A stretch of DNA of 64,000 nucleotides from Cordylochernes scorpioides (GCA_030710605.1 CP092865.1:35254244-35318243); one strand, 5' to 3'. Shown: positions 20,868 through 32,202, counted from the first letter of the stretch. Made by a program: numbers and translations. The notes: generated by a model from the sequence alone, not told the origin.

Positions 20868-21303
20868 TATATTATATAATCTAAAATTCAAATATTTTAT
20901 CTTTTTAAAGCATGTTTTTTTATTTTCATCATTGACTATTCTCTTATTTTTGAGCATAGTTTTAGAATATACCACTTTGATGATTGTTGTAAATATGTAT
21001 AGTTAACCTACCTATTTTTAAATTCACGAATATATTGATTCATTTTATAAATTCTATATTATTGTGAAAAATATTTAATGTGTAATTCTTTTCAAGTAAT
21101 TGAAAATAAAAACTACATGATAAGTAAATAACTATCTTTACTTTTTCACGACTGCACTTCTTATTCTATATCATTCCAACATCAAAACATGGTAATCATA
21201 ACAATTTAGTCGACAGGATCTATATAGATAATACCGTAACAGAGTTTTCCATTGTAAAGTCCTGAGCTATCTCCTCCGAAGATTCTGAACTACACATAAC
21301 AAT
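20868..21303. other. No recognisable gene
   Basis: AT-rich sequence with no readable gene or repeat unit. Confidence 0.5.
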
Positions 21304-21458
21304 CTATATACCAAAATTTTCGTTATTTTTTCTTCGTATGATAGGCCTGTTTTTATTTTCCTAATGTTAACAGTTATTTTTATTTTTTAATTTAATCTAT
21401 TTTACAATCGTAGATTTTTTGCATTTATCATCATCAATTCCTTTGTTTTGAAATGCGT
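21304..21458 (+). repeat. Helitron-like 5' end and body fragment
   Basis: TCTATATACCAAAATTTTCG starts at 21304, matching 9159, and is followed by the same AT-rich body (TTTTTTAATTTAATCTATTT, TAGATTTTTTGCATTTATC). Confidence 0.5.
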
Positions 21459-21716
21459 AAAAATGTGTTTTGAAATAATATATTTTTCTGATTCATTTGA
21501 TTATGATTATAATTTGTAAGTACTTTGTTATAGTTTTTCATTTAAATAAATAAATTTTTCGAATTGTAGATTGAATTATTACTTTTATTCTATAATAATT
21601 ATCTTTTATAAGTGTTTGTTATAGTTTTTCATTTGAATTTAGCACAATTTTTGTATCTGGTTATCTTTTTTGGCATCTTTTCATGACACTTTGGCATCTT
21701 TTTTTTCTTCTCATTA

Positions 21717-21853
21717 ATAAGACCTAATCCAAATAATTTAATAGTGTGTGACGTTTCAGCAACAGCATCAGACAAAAGAATAAATGAACTAAAGAATAAA
21801 ATCTCATTTTTTCTTTTGTCTGATGATGGTGACATTTGGATTAGGTCTTATTT
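21717..21853. repeat. Foldback MITE in copy 1
   Basis: The ends AATAAGACCTAATCCAAAT and ATTTGGATTAGGTCTTATT are inverted repeats. The interior carries a second inverted pair around AGAATAAATGAACTAAAG. The termini are related to the hairpin at 9580. Confidence 0.7.
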
Positions 21854-22290
21854 TTTTTTATTAATTTGTTATAGTTTTTCATTTGTATTTAGCTCCATTT
21901 TTGTGTCTTATTTAATAAATGAACTAAAGAATAAAATCTCATTTATTCTTTTGTCTGATTTTGTGTCTGATTTTCTTTTTTACAGTATCTCTCATAATGC
22001 CTGATTTGATTACTTGATCTGTTATAGTTTTTCATTTAAATTTAGCTCCATTTTTGTGTCTGTTGTTTTTTTTTTCTTCTCATAAATAGGCTGATGCTGT
22101 ATTTGTGTACTCAATTGTTGCTTTTTGTGTCTGGTTTCTTTTTTGCTGTATTTTTTTGGAATCCTTTTTTTTCATCAATTGTTTCCTCACATGCTTGGAA
22201 TTTTCTTTTTATGCCTGTCCTGGCTTTCAGTTTTATAGTTTTCCTCTGCTTGGTTCTTATTTTACCTTTTTTTTTTCAGCGTCTTCTGTC

Positions 22291-22455
22291 ATGCCTCGAA
22301 AAGGCCGTGGAAGACTCACTCCCCTAACAGCTAGGCGTGCTAATATGACTCGCCGCAGACACAAAACCCCAATTGCTATTTCTCTTGTTTACTTTTTTAC
22401 CAATGCCTATAATTTTTCACCTGAAAGATTTTTTATTTTGTTTGTTATTCAATAA
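22291..22455 (+). pseudogene. Helitron-type N-terminal exon, copy 1
   Basis: An ATG at 22291 opens MPRKGRGRLTPLTARRANMT then RRRHKTP. This basic start resembles the N-terminus of Helitron Rep/helicase ORFs, where it precedes repeats of the ETxEQREARL type as found intact at 43960-44690. A polypyrimidine tract and CAG (22266-22279) sit just upstream, like a 3' splice site. After about 27 residues the frame enters unrelated AT-rich sequence and stops, so the rest of the gene is gone. Confidence 0.5.
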
Positions 22456-22500
22456 ATTATTATCACTTATTTTTGGTCTTCTTTTTACTTACTTATTTTA

Positions 22501-22556
22501 CTGGGGGTTGGTGGAAGGATGGTCTAAGCCTTTGGTTTTCGACCGCTACGACCCGG
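22501..22556 (+). repeat. Truncated SINE head
   Basis: GGGGGTTGGTGGAAGGATGG and TTTTCGACCGCTACGACCCGG match the head of the SINE at 23601 and then stop in the B box at the duplication junction. Confidence 0.85.
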
Positions 22557-22812
22557 AAAAATGTGTTTTGAAATAATATATATTTCTGATTTATTTGATT
22601 ATGATTATAATTTGTAAGTACTTTGTTATAGTTTTTCATTTAAATATATAAATTTTTCGAATTGTAGATTGAATTATTACTTTTATTCTATAATAATTAT
22701 CTTTTATAAGTGTTTGTTATAGTTTTTCATTTGAATTTAGCACAATTTTTGTATCTGGTTATCTTTTTTGGCATCTTTTCATCTCTCTTTGGCATCTTTT
22801 TTTTTTCTCATT

Positions 22813-22948
22813 AATAAGACCTAATCCAAATAATTTAATAGTGTGTGACGTTTCAGCAAAAGCATCAGACAAAAGAATAAATGAACTAAAGAATAAAATC
22901 TCATTTTTTCTTTTGTCTGATGATGGTGACATTTGGATTAGGTCTTAT
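22813..22948. repeat. Foldback MITE in copy 2
   Basis: Same element as at 21717-21853, carried by the tandem duplication. Confidence 0.7.
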
Positions 22949-23388
22949 TTTTTTTATTAATTTGTTATAGTTTTTCATTTGAATTTAGCTCAATTTTTGT
23001 GTCTTATTTAATAAATGAACTAAAGAATAAAATCTCATTTATTCTTTTGTCTGATTTTTGTGTCTGATTTTCTTTTTTACAGTATCTTTCATAATGCCTG
23101 ATTTGATTACTTGATCTGTTATAGTTTTTCATTTAAATTTAGCTCCATTTTTGTGTCTGTTGTTTTTTTTTCTTCTCATAAATAGGCTGATGCTGTATTT
23201 GTGTACTCAATTGTTGCTTTTTGTGTCTGGTTTCTTTTTTGCTGTATTTTTTTGGAATCCTTTTTTTTTTTCATCAATTGTTTCCTCACATGCTTGGAAT
23301 TTTCTTTTTATGCTTGTCCTGGCTTTCAGTTTTATAGTTTTCCTCTGCTTGGTTCTTATTTTACCTTTTTTTTTCAGCGTCTTCTGTC

Positions 23389-23553
23389 ATGCCTCGAAAA
23401 GGCCGTGGAAGACTCACTCCCCTAACAGCTAGGCGTGCTAATATGACTCGCCGCAGACACAAAACCCCAATTGCTATTTCTCTTGTTTACTTTTTTACCA
23501 ATGCCTATAATTTTTCACCTGAAAGATTTTTTATTTTGTTTGTTATTCAATAA
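23389..23553 (+). pseudogene. Helitron-type N-terminal exon, copy 2
   Basis: Identical arrangement to 22291-22455, displaced by exactly 1098 bp by the tandem duplication, including the T-rich tract and CAG upstream. Confidence 0.5.
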
Positions 23554-23600
23554 ATTATTATCACTTATTTTTGGTCTTCTTTTTACTTACTTATTTTACT

Positions 23601-23916
23601 GGGGGTTGGTGGAAGGATGGTCTAAGCCGTTGGTTTTCGACCGCTACGACCCGGGTTCGATTCCCGCATTGGGCACTTTTTTCTGAAAAATTAAAAAAAA
23701 AAATGCTCCAATGGCTTCCGATTCTTGCAAAAGTCCAACCCCACCAGCAAGCGCAAGTAATCAAACGGGGCTCTGGCACATTTGTAAATGCAAAGTCGAA
23801 CTGCTTTTCACATGTTTAGACATGTGGTGTACTTACAGTTAAAGCAGTCGCCTACTCTACCCACCATGATTATCAAGGCCTGTACCACGTGTACTAGGGA
23901 TAAGCAAAAAAAAAAT
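23601..23916 (+). mobile_element. tRNA-derived SINE, copy 1
   Basis: The tRNA-like head ends in a B box (GGGTTCGATTCCC, about 23652-23665). The region GGTTTTCGACC would present a TTC anticodon in a seven-base loop, suggesting a tRNA-Glu ancestor. The body carries TTGCAAAAGTCCAACCCCAC, AACGGGGCTCTGGCACATTT, TTTTCACATG and ACCACGTGTACTAGGGATAA, and an A tail. The other copies are at 26345-26655 and 31810-32119. Confidence 0.85.
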
Positions 23917-25080
23917 ATTTTACTCATTGATCTATACATACAATTATTTGCATACAATTATTTACATACAAATATATGCATACAATTATATACATACACT
24001 TTTATACATTTTTGCACTCTGCAGTCTAATATGTTGTTAATAATAGGGGTTTTAGACAAATATCAACTGTTGAAATTTGATTTTCAAAAATAGTTGAATT
24101 ATCGAAAGTGTCGAATTAGTTTGTCATATGATAGGCCGTAGGTCGAGACTTCCAAAAATGGTCGAATTATCGTGTGTTGAATTAATTAGATTATATTGTA
24201 TATATAAAAATATAGAATTGTTGTTTTTAATGAGGTCTTTTAAATGAATTTATTCCTTTAATATGTTGTCATATCTGCAATTTTTTTTCATTTCCAAAAT
24301 ATTTATTTACACTTTCACCAATGCCTATAGGATATTTGCGATGGAACAGGTATGGTGTTCTAGCGCATGTGCTCTCATGTCCTTGAAGCACATATACTGA
24401 CAGTACCCAAAGTTGAACACACTGTATAATGTCTGAAATATATGACTATATTATATATACGTAGTACGATGCGATTTACATTATAAGTGACCTGTTTATA
24501 GCACCCCCTCTCTATAGCACCCTATTTTGGTGAGTCCCATTTGAAAAATATGAGCATTGATTTTTATTGTTTAATTTTTAATTATTTCTATAGACGTTTT
24601 GATTTCGTTTAATTAATCATTTTTGTATTTGCTAATTTTATTTTTAAATTTAAAAATCATTTTTGGGAGAAACAAAGATATTCTTGATCCTTAAATATTG
24701 GCGTAATACGAGAATATATATTTATATCAAGAAATATATAATAAAAGGATGTCAAATATAAAACAACGAAAATTTACCTTCTTTGACGTTTCCAGATTCC
24801 CCTGAAGCCCGTGATTTAGGCATTTTAAAATGTATTTTATATTAATTCATTTGCATGAATGCCATCCTCTCTCAAATATCAAAATATTACTATATACAAA
24901 TAAAGTACAAATACACACAAATTACTAACACCCAAGATAGAGGACATTGAGACTGCTGTGATAGAGATGCATGGAGACATCTGATGTTCTCCATTTGACA
25001 CGACAACAACAAATTAGTATACTGTCATATATTAACTATTTTGTCTTTATATTTTCATCATTTAATATTCACAAGAAAAT
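23917..25080. other. AT-rich stretch without genes
   Basis: A run of ATACAATTAT-like short repeats at 23935-24005 is followed by sequence with no readable gene. At 24488-24535, CTGTTTATAGCACC, CTCTATAGCACCC and a GGTGAG hint at a weak inverted repeat but no element could be delimited. Confidence 0.45.
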
Positions 25081-26340
25081 CGTAATATTATTTGAGATGT
25101 AGCACGGTACAATTAAGAAGCCTACATATAAAATCTAATTCCAATTTGGAATCAGTATCATCGGACAAATTGGCTACGTGCGTTTTTAATAAGCCCTTTG
25201 TTCTCCCATTGACGTCACTTCCTGCGATAAACAGGAAGCGCAGTTCAGAAAATAAGACCGAATGTGGGTCATTGAGCAATTTTTAGATACTGGCGATCTG
25301 GGAAGTATTCCGAGGTGACTCAAGTGGGATTTTTTTTTAGGATAGCCAGTTGTTGTTGGAATAAAATGATTTTATTGAATATAAGATGCATTACTGAAAT
25401 ATATACTACTTTGATTTTCAAACAATTATAATTTTTTTTTAAATATTTGAAAATACTTGAGAATTAAGTCGTTTTGTGTTTTTAGAGTTTATTTTCATTA
25501 TTTCAAGATATTCATTTTTATTTGATATGTCATCTTATAGGTAAAATCTAAAATTCGTGAAATATAATGTTTTTTTTGTTTGTTGTATATATATTGTAAC
25601 AAATTATTTATTATTTTATTAGCAGAGTATCATTTTTTATGTTTATATTTTGCTACTCTGTACACTTCCCTTTTTTGCTTATCTTTTGTTTATCACACCT
25701 AGTTTGTTCTTGCCTGAAATAAATTGCTGTCTATCCCGAAGTTGGTCTTCTCTAATTTTCCACATGGCAATATTTTAAGTTTATATAATTAATTGTTCCC
25801 ACAGAGTTGTGTGTAAGATCACAAGTAAATAGGCGTTAAATGAAAAAATGAAGCAAAGTCAACACATTTTTTTATTCGCCTGCGAAATCATAATTCGTAA
25901 TAAATAATGACACTCATATAATGCCCTATATTCGAGATATTCAGTGAGTTGGATTAGTACAATTTGAAACTCGCTTTGGTGCCCACACTTTTCAATACAC
26001 GACATATAAACTGATTAAAACGTTTTTAAACATTAAATGTGAGATTTCTCTAACTTAGATCACCTTGAACGAAAGAAAGCTGTTCTTTTCTAAGACTAAA
26101 ATAATGTATATGTAAAACGTAAGCTTCAAATTCCGTGAAGTTCTCTCAAACGCTAAGTTTCCTTGAAAGACGTAAACTTGTTAAGAGTGAAAATTATTAT
26201 TGAATAAAGCATTTTCAGAGGCTAATAGAAAGGAGAACTAGATGAACAACCTAAAGTGAGTATTAGTTTCTGACTCGAATATATATATAGAAATCATTTT
26301 ATTACTATTAAAACGTGTATTCTTCAAATTTATTAAATTG
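25081..26340. other. No gene; one promoter-like patch
   Basis: Mostly AT-rich. At 25210-25238 a perfect CRE palindrome TGACGTCA is directly joined to CTTCCTG and followed by CAGGAAG, the ETS core in both senses. Frames on both strands at 25088-25286 are short with no domain. No transcript or coding start can be tied to the patch. Confidence 0.3.
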
Positions 26341-26344
26341 TATA

Positions 26345-26655
26345 GGGGGTCGGTGTGGAAGGCTGGTTAAACCGTTTGGTTCTCGACCACTAGGACCCGG
26401 GTTCGATTCCCGCATTGGACACTTTTTTCTGTTTAAAAAAAATGCTCCAATGGCCCCCGATTCTTGCAAAAGTCCAACCCCACCAGCGAGTGCAAGTAAC
26501 CAAACGGGGCTCTGGCACATTTGTAAGTGCAGAGTCGAACTGCTTTTCACATGTGTAGACATGTGGTGCGCTTACTGTAAAAGCAGTCGTTAACTACCCA
26601 CCATGATTATCATGGCCTGTACCACGTGTACTAGGGATAAGCAAAAAAAAAAAAA
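26345..26655 (+). mobile_element. tRNA-derived SINE, copy 2
   Basis: Full-length copy from GGGTCGGTGTGGAAGGCTGG through the B box GGGTTCGATTCCC (about 26399-26411) to an A tail at 26643-26655. The anticodon-like loop reads CTC, again glutamate. An extra TG sits near its start compared with copy 3. Confidence 0.88.
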
Positions 26656-26659
26656 TTAA

Positions 26660-27640
26660 ATTGTATTTGATAGTTCGAGCGACGGGTCGCTGACCCACAG
26701 ATATTGGAGTTGCCGAGCCGTGCGACCCCTGCTCCGGAAAGTATTCGTCTCCTGTGATATGCCTCTGGATCTTCAAGCCTGGCTCTTCGGCGTCGGACTC
26801 CATCCCTAAGCAATGAAACTGACTAGTGTGGCGAAGGCCATCTACAAGTACCATCTTGGTCTTCAATTATTAAACCCCAAACATCACGTTGACCTGCCCA
26901 CTCTGTGGGAAAGAACTCTCGCGGTCCACCAGTGGCGGAATCTTTCCCATAGTGAACGCCACCAATGATGACTTTGTATATAGAAGTGATATTGTTATGG
27001 GATCAGACTCTTAATGCATTATATATGTAAATAAAAATTACATACTTATCAAAATATTTTAAGATTGTTATAACAATCTTTAAAAATCCTTTCAGTTATT
27101 TTAACAACCTGTTAAGGTCTAAAAGCAACATTTAAAAGGTTATTGAAACCAATTTTTATTTAAATTTGAATAATAATTTTATTTTATACAAATGTTTAAT
27201 TCTTAAATGAAGACTCTTTAAACCACCTTTTTTAATGGACGGTTCATAATTTTCATTCAAACAAATCTATTTTGGAATAGGAAATGAAAGTTTTGCGTTA
27301 GCCCTTTAAGTTCCGAGGTAAAGATATATCGTTACTTCCTTGTGGGGCCCCTCGTGGGTAGGAATGGTGGCTGGGTATTTCGATCACTTCCCTCTTGAGC
27401 TTGCCTCTACACGTTAGCTGTGTTTTATCTCCTTTGTCTTGTGTATTCTTTTTATTTATTGTTGGGTGCTGCGCTGCCTGGAGTACAGGAGCTCCATCTA
27501 TGATTCATTTCTTCCTGTAGTGAATCTGTATAAGACCGGTGGTCTTAATAAATCTGTGTGTGTATTCTTTTTATTTTTAATTTAAAAAAAAAGCTTCCGG
27601 TTCAGAATGCTCTTTATTTTGTTGATAATGTATGATGTTC
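26660..27640. other. Unassigned, possibly LINE-derived
   Basis: 26690-26960 is less AT-rich and includes TGACCTGCCCACTCTGTGGG, which would encode a Cys-Pro-Leu-Cys-Gly zinc-knuckle start, but frame and family are not clear. A tail-like end at 27530-27570 (AGACCGGTGGTCTTAATAAA then GTGTGTGT) would suit the 3' end of a retroposon. I cannot name it. Confidence 0.25.
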
Positions 27641-27649
27641 CAATGAATC

Positions 27650-28330
27650 TTCTCCAGGAATCCATGCTTCACCAGCATCGACCTAGCTAGGGATTTACTA
27701 GACGGTCATACTTATTCAACTTAAACCATCAGAACCAATAGGAAGGGACTTCCTAAAATCACAAAAAGATCAAATATAAGCGTTGATGAATTTCTTTATA
27801 TGGGTTATAAAGAAAATAAGAGTGAGCCTCCGGTTAAACATTCTGTGATGCTTACTTTGGTAAAAAGAAATGTTAAGCCAAAGAAACTACCCACAGATGA
27901 AAATCTGCTAAAAGAGCCTCATAGGAGGAGTAGATCTCATTGAACAAATTCTGTATGCATTTATGGATGAAAGAAAAGAAGAAAAATCTATAGAAAAGTG
28001 ATCCTCAACATCTCCCCAGGATTCTCCTAAATTCCTTCTTCCAATATAAACAGCAAACAAAATTCAACTCTAAGCCTTCTAGAAGGATTTTTTCAACTAT
28101 TCAGTAATCGCTGAATTAGTTATAAATCATTTAAATACTTGAGTTCTGCCTTCAACAAGTTAAGAGGTGCTTGATAAACTTGCAGAAGAGAGATAGAGTA
28201 GATGTGTGGAGTGCACAAAATAAGGGTTGAAGAGAAAGTCAAGAACTATTTGCTCGAAGTGCAAAATAGGTTTATATCCAGTCTATGGTTTGAAACACAA
28301 GTGTTAACTTCATAAAATTCTTTTCTATAT
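27650..28330 (+). pseudogene. Unassigned decayed ORF, possibly piggyBac-like
   Basis: A frame at about 27770-27930 reads ISVDEFLYMGYKENKSEPPV and HSVMLTLVKRNVKPKKLP. After stops, 28199-28310 reads RCVECT, a stop, then GLKRKSRTICSKCKIGLYPV. The Cys pattern (C-x2-C ... R-T-x-C-x2-C) resembles the Cys-rich C-terminal domain of piggyBac transposases. The upstream part is not recognisable as piggyBac, so this is tentative. Confidence 0.3.
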
Positions 28331-29940
28331 TTCTGAAAATATATTTTGATAAATTTATGTCAATTATTTAATTAATTATAACTAACCACTAATGAGAAAA
28401 TTAATTGATCACTCTATTTTAATAAAATCAGAGTGTTGAGAAATGAGTCTGATACTACACTTGAGAAATGATACTTACTGGATTTAACATCTATAGATCA
28501 TTTATTCATTTATAAAAATTTTTACTTAAAAACTCCTTGATCATCAGTTTAGGCTTAATAAGTCCTGATAGTGATAGCATTTGGGCCCTGGAGCTTAAAA
28601 TAGGGATTTAAATTTCTGCCAATAAACTCTAAAATTAAAAATAAATCACACAGTTTATGCCTTCTTCAATATGTAAATTCGTACATATTACTCATCCAAA
28701 CCTTGCCTCTAACTAAAGAGAGTTCTCACATATATAATATATATTTGTTTAAAATATAATATTCACAAATATCTTCAGTATCAATAATTAATAAAATAAT
28801 TTGGAAGTGTTCTGTCTTTGTATTTTATAAAACGTGTGTGTGTAGCTTCCTTTATATTCAATGAAAAATTCGCTCGTTATAGCTTTTCTATTTATATTTT
28901 AATAAGTTTCAGGATTGTGTGTGCAATAAAAATTATTTGAAAATATTCCACTATAACAGAAATGGATGTAGCAAAAACTTTGAGGTAATGGGGGATCCTA
29001 ATATTTTTCCAAATATCTATCATAATTGAATGTACACACAATATAATCATTATAAAATGATCACTCACTAATCCAAGGAATATTATGGCTAAAAATAGAG
29101 TTACGAGTCTTTCATGATAAAAAATTCGTATGTTTCATTGTCTATAAACTATGGCTTATTCGAACTATAGTTATAAAATATATTTTCAACGAATTCAGAA
29201 ACATCATAGAATTTTTCAAGCAGAGAGCTAGTCAAGATAGGCAGTAGGCAAGATGGAGGAAACCTACCGGCCCTTCCCCATAGAAACAGGAGGCTGATCA
29301 ACCACAGACTTTGGCGCGCTGATTCCATTTCAAATGGAGCGTTATGCAATTAACGGCAGCACCAGCAGCCTCAGATATGCAACTAGCTTCCTTTTGGTCG
29401 GGAAGTCTGGCGAGTCAGCGACTTCCTGCGGCGCTCAAAACATTTTCATTCAGAGAAAAAGGGCTGCAGGAGCAGGAAAGAAGATGGCAGCAGGAGTTCA
29501 TCCTGCATGGGATGGAACTTCCTTGAATATTATGAGGAATTTTGGCAGCGAGAGAATAGAAATATAGCTCGCATATGTTCAACTCTTACATTAGGATTGC
29601 ATAGGTTCAAAAGGAATAGTTCAGACATCTGTGAAAGTCTTATTGTTGCAATTTATACCTTTCTAACTTATATCGAAACCTTTCGAAGATGGACAGCTTC
29701 CCGATCTACGAACCTACCAGGCAAATATTTATGGATAAAAAAATGAATATTAGAAAAAGATGAATTTTATCATATATTTTATTTATTTATTTAAGAGTCG
29801 GGAGAGACACGCCATATCCACAATTTGGATAATTGCGTGTATATTTTAAATTATATACAATTAATACAATTGAACATTGGGAATCATGAAAATTAAAAGT
29901 TCGATGTCATATTTTGCATATAGTAATTATGAATAGTAGC
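28330..29940. other. No recognisable gene
   Basis: AT-rich throughout except 29240-29560. There the plus strand stays open with REKGLQEQERRWQQEF near 29449-29500, a short charged stretch with coiled-coil character and no family I can name. The rest shows nothing. Confidence 0.35.
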
Positions 29941-29944
29941 TTGA

Positions 29945-31275
29945 AATATGTACAGTCAATGCTTTCGCCTCAAAATATACATCCTGCAGAATCTATTAAA
30001 CTTTATGTATTGTTCTTTATTGCAAGCAGCTTGTTTTGTATTAGTCAGGTAAAGTTGGTTTTCTTTCCTTAGATCAGAAGTTAATGGACAGTCTATCAGA
30101 AGATGTTCAGGGGTTTGTTGTTCGTTTCCACAAGTGCATGCAGGTGAATCAATTTTGCCAATTCTAAACAAATATGTGTTAAATTCACCACATTCAGTAA
30201 AATATTGAACATTATAAAAGTTGGATTGAACATAGTTAGGAATTCTTGAAGTATCAAAGAATCCCTTGAAATTATCATTGGCACCCCCATAGTATTCCTC
30301 AAATTTCTGGTTTATAAAATTAGATATAATTTTTCTTTTAGTTGGATCTGATTTTTTGTATACAATATTTATTTTTAGTATATTTGTTTCAATAAAATCC
30401 TTGAGCTTTGGTGTTCTAGCAACAATATGAGTACAGTTTGAAGATGTTGAATTATAAACCTGTGTACTGTGCTTCAAAATTTTGTACTGCAGAGAGTTTA
30501 ATTTATCTTTGACTTTTTTGGGTATAAAGTTGTACCAGATCGTGGAACCATAAGTTAGTGAACTTCGAAACAGTGTGTCTTATAGAGTTCTATTCTTCTT
30601 TTACTGTCCAGTCCCCATGCTTTCCCGGTTAATACAATCAGGTATCCACTAGCTCTATTTGTCTTAGTAATAATCTCATCAATATGGGGCACAAAATCCA
30701 ATTTATTTTTATTTCTATGATTTTCAAAAGTTATTCCCATAATCTTCAGTTTTTCTACCCAATTGGCAGTCATAGTGTTCGGGATTTCTGCAGCTATTTT
30801 GCTATTAAACAAGTATAAGATTTTCGTTTTCTCTTCAGATACGGTCAACTTATTGTTCCCACACCAGTCTAACATTCTCCCCATGACCTTTCCTGTTGTA
30901 TTCCGAAGTTCTGTCAAGTTGTTTCCCCAACATATCACAGTTATGTCATCCGCATAAGCAATTATTCCACTGTTTGATTCTGAATAATTATTCAATAAAT
31001 CGTTTAGAATAATATTCCATATTGTAGGGGATATAAGTCCACCCTGTGGACATCCCTTGCTTAATTTTTTATGGGTTTAATTTGATGAGTATCTAAATCT
31101 CACTCTTCTATTATTAAAAAAAAAGACTGTAGTAGTTTTATTATTGAAGCTTGAACGTTGTCCTCATCTAGTCTTTTCAGCACCATCGGCTACCATGCAT
31201 TGTCGAACGCTCCACTTATATCAACTGCGATTATAGCTGTATATTCTTTGTTTTTATGTTCTAGAGCTATTTTGA
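29945..31275 (-). pseudogene. R1/Jockey-type LINE reverse transcriptase, minus strand
   Basis: The plus-strand sequence is the complement of a LINE ORF2. From 31250 downward it reads AVDISGAFDNAWWPMVLKRL (motif A of the reverse transcriptase), GCPQGGLISPTIWNIILNDL (about 31050), IAYADDITVICWGNNLTELR with the catalytic YADD (about 30960) and LTVSEEKTKILY. A frameshift near 30480-30560 separates the C-terminal part, which ends in SPACTCGNEQQTPEHLLIDC, the Cys-His knuckle characteristic of these LINEs. The endonuclease and ORF1 are missing. Same family as 40235-42340 and 47785-48845. Confidence 0.88.
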
Positions 31276-31279
31276 CAAT

Positions 31280-31809
31280 TTATCATATATTCGAAATATG
31301 TATTAATAATTTTCAATATAAATTATACATTTGAAAAATACATATGAAATGTATTTTAATTATTAATATCTAACAATAGCAAATAGGAGGAGGGGGTATT
31401 AAGATCATTCTTGCCCCTTAATTTCTCCGCAAATTAAAGATAACAGTTAAATGCATGGTATTGTAATCCACGAATGTGAAACCTTGATCTTGTAAATTTT
31501 ATTAATATATTTTTAAAATGTGACCTTATTTTAACGATATATTTCGAAATTAGTTATTCTCTTCATAAAATAATAAGAAAATATTTTATAAATCTTTGTA
31601 TAACCCTGATTTTACGCATATCTGAAAATATAATTTTACATGAAATATTCAAAAATGTTTTGAAATATTATATATTATACAAAAGATATAATTTATATAA
31701 TTAATCCACCACACACACCCCTAAACCAATAAGTCAATCAATTTAGGAAGCAAATAAATTAACAACCAATATGATAACCGTCAACCCTTTCTATAAAAAA
31801 TTTCAAACA
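31280..31809. other. No recognisable feature
   Basis: AT-rich DNA without genes or clear repeats. Confidence 0.5.
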
Positions 31810-32119
31810 TTTTTTTTTTTTTTGCTTATCCCTAGTACACGTGGTACAGGCCATGATAATCATGGTGGGTAGTTAGCGACTGCTTTTTACTGTAAGCGCA
31901 CCACATGTTTACACATGTGAAAAGCAGTTCGACTTTGCACTTACAAATGCCAGATCCCCGTTTGGTTACTTGCACTCGCTGGTGGGGTTGGACTTTTGCA
32001 AGAATCGGGGGCCATTTGAGCATTTTTTTTTAAACAGAAAAAGTGCCCAATGCGGGAATCGTACCCGGGTCCTAGTGGTCGAAAACCAAACGGTTTACCC
32101 AGCCTTCCACCGACCCCCC
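31810..32119 (-). mobile_element. tRNA-derived SINE, copy 3
   Basis: Minus-strand copy with T tract (31810-31823) at its tail and the tRNA-like head at 32040-32119. The B box has one change (GGGTACGATTCCC). The anticodon-like loop reads TTC. The head abuts tRNA-His by about 12 bases, heads oriented the same way. Confidence 0.88.
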
Positions 32120-32130
32120 GAAAAAAAATG

Positions 32131-32202
32131 TGCCGTGACCAGGATTCGAACCTGGGTTATTGCGGCCACATCGCAATGTCCTAACCACTAGACGATCACG
32201 GC
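32131..32202 (-). tRNA. tRNA-His (GTG)
   Basis: On the minus strand every arm can be closed. Acceptor GCCGTGA pairs with TCACGGC, D stem GTCT with GGAC, anticodon stem TTGCG with CGCAA around ATGTGGC (anticodon GTG), and T stem CCAGG with CCTGG around TTCGAAT. A box (TCTAGTGGTTAGG) and B box (GGTTCGAATCC) are good internal promoters. The extra G-1 of mature tRNA-His is added after transcription and is not encoded. The adjacent plus-strand side has A-rich sequence, so on the minus strand no long T terminator is obvious until the T tract complementary to 32120-32128. Confidence 0.92.

Larger units (their letters stand above)
21459..22556. repeat. 1.1-kb tandem duplication, copy 1
   Basis: The unit runs from AAAAATGTGTTTTGAAATAA to CGCTACGACCCGG and is repeated immediately at 22557-23654 with the same 1098-bp offset at both ends. 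The copies differ only at scattered bases and homopolymer lengths. Copy 1 ends inside the B box of a SINE head, and the next base starts copy 2, so this is the duplication junction. Confidence 0.93.
22557..23654. repeat. 1.1-kb tandem duplication, copy 2
   Basis: Copy 2 repeats copy 1 and then continues past CGACCCGG into GTTCGATTCCCGCA, an uninterrupted SINE. The uninterrupted side shows that the SINE was present before duplication and that one breakpoint fell in it. Confidence 0.93.

Noticed and set aside
22094-22327. Hydrophobic Phe-rich ORFs in both tandem copies (also 23151-23432)
   Set aside because: They are translated T-rich tracts; several frames are open at once and none has a plausible start or family.
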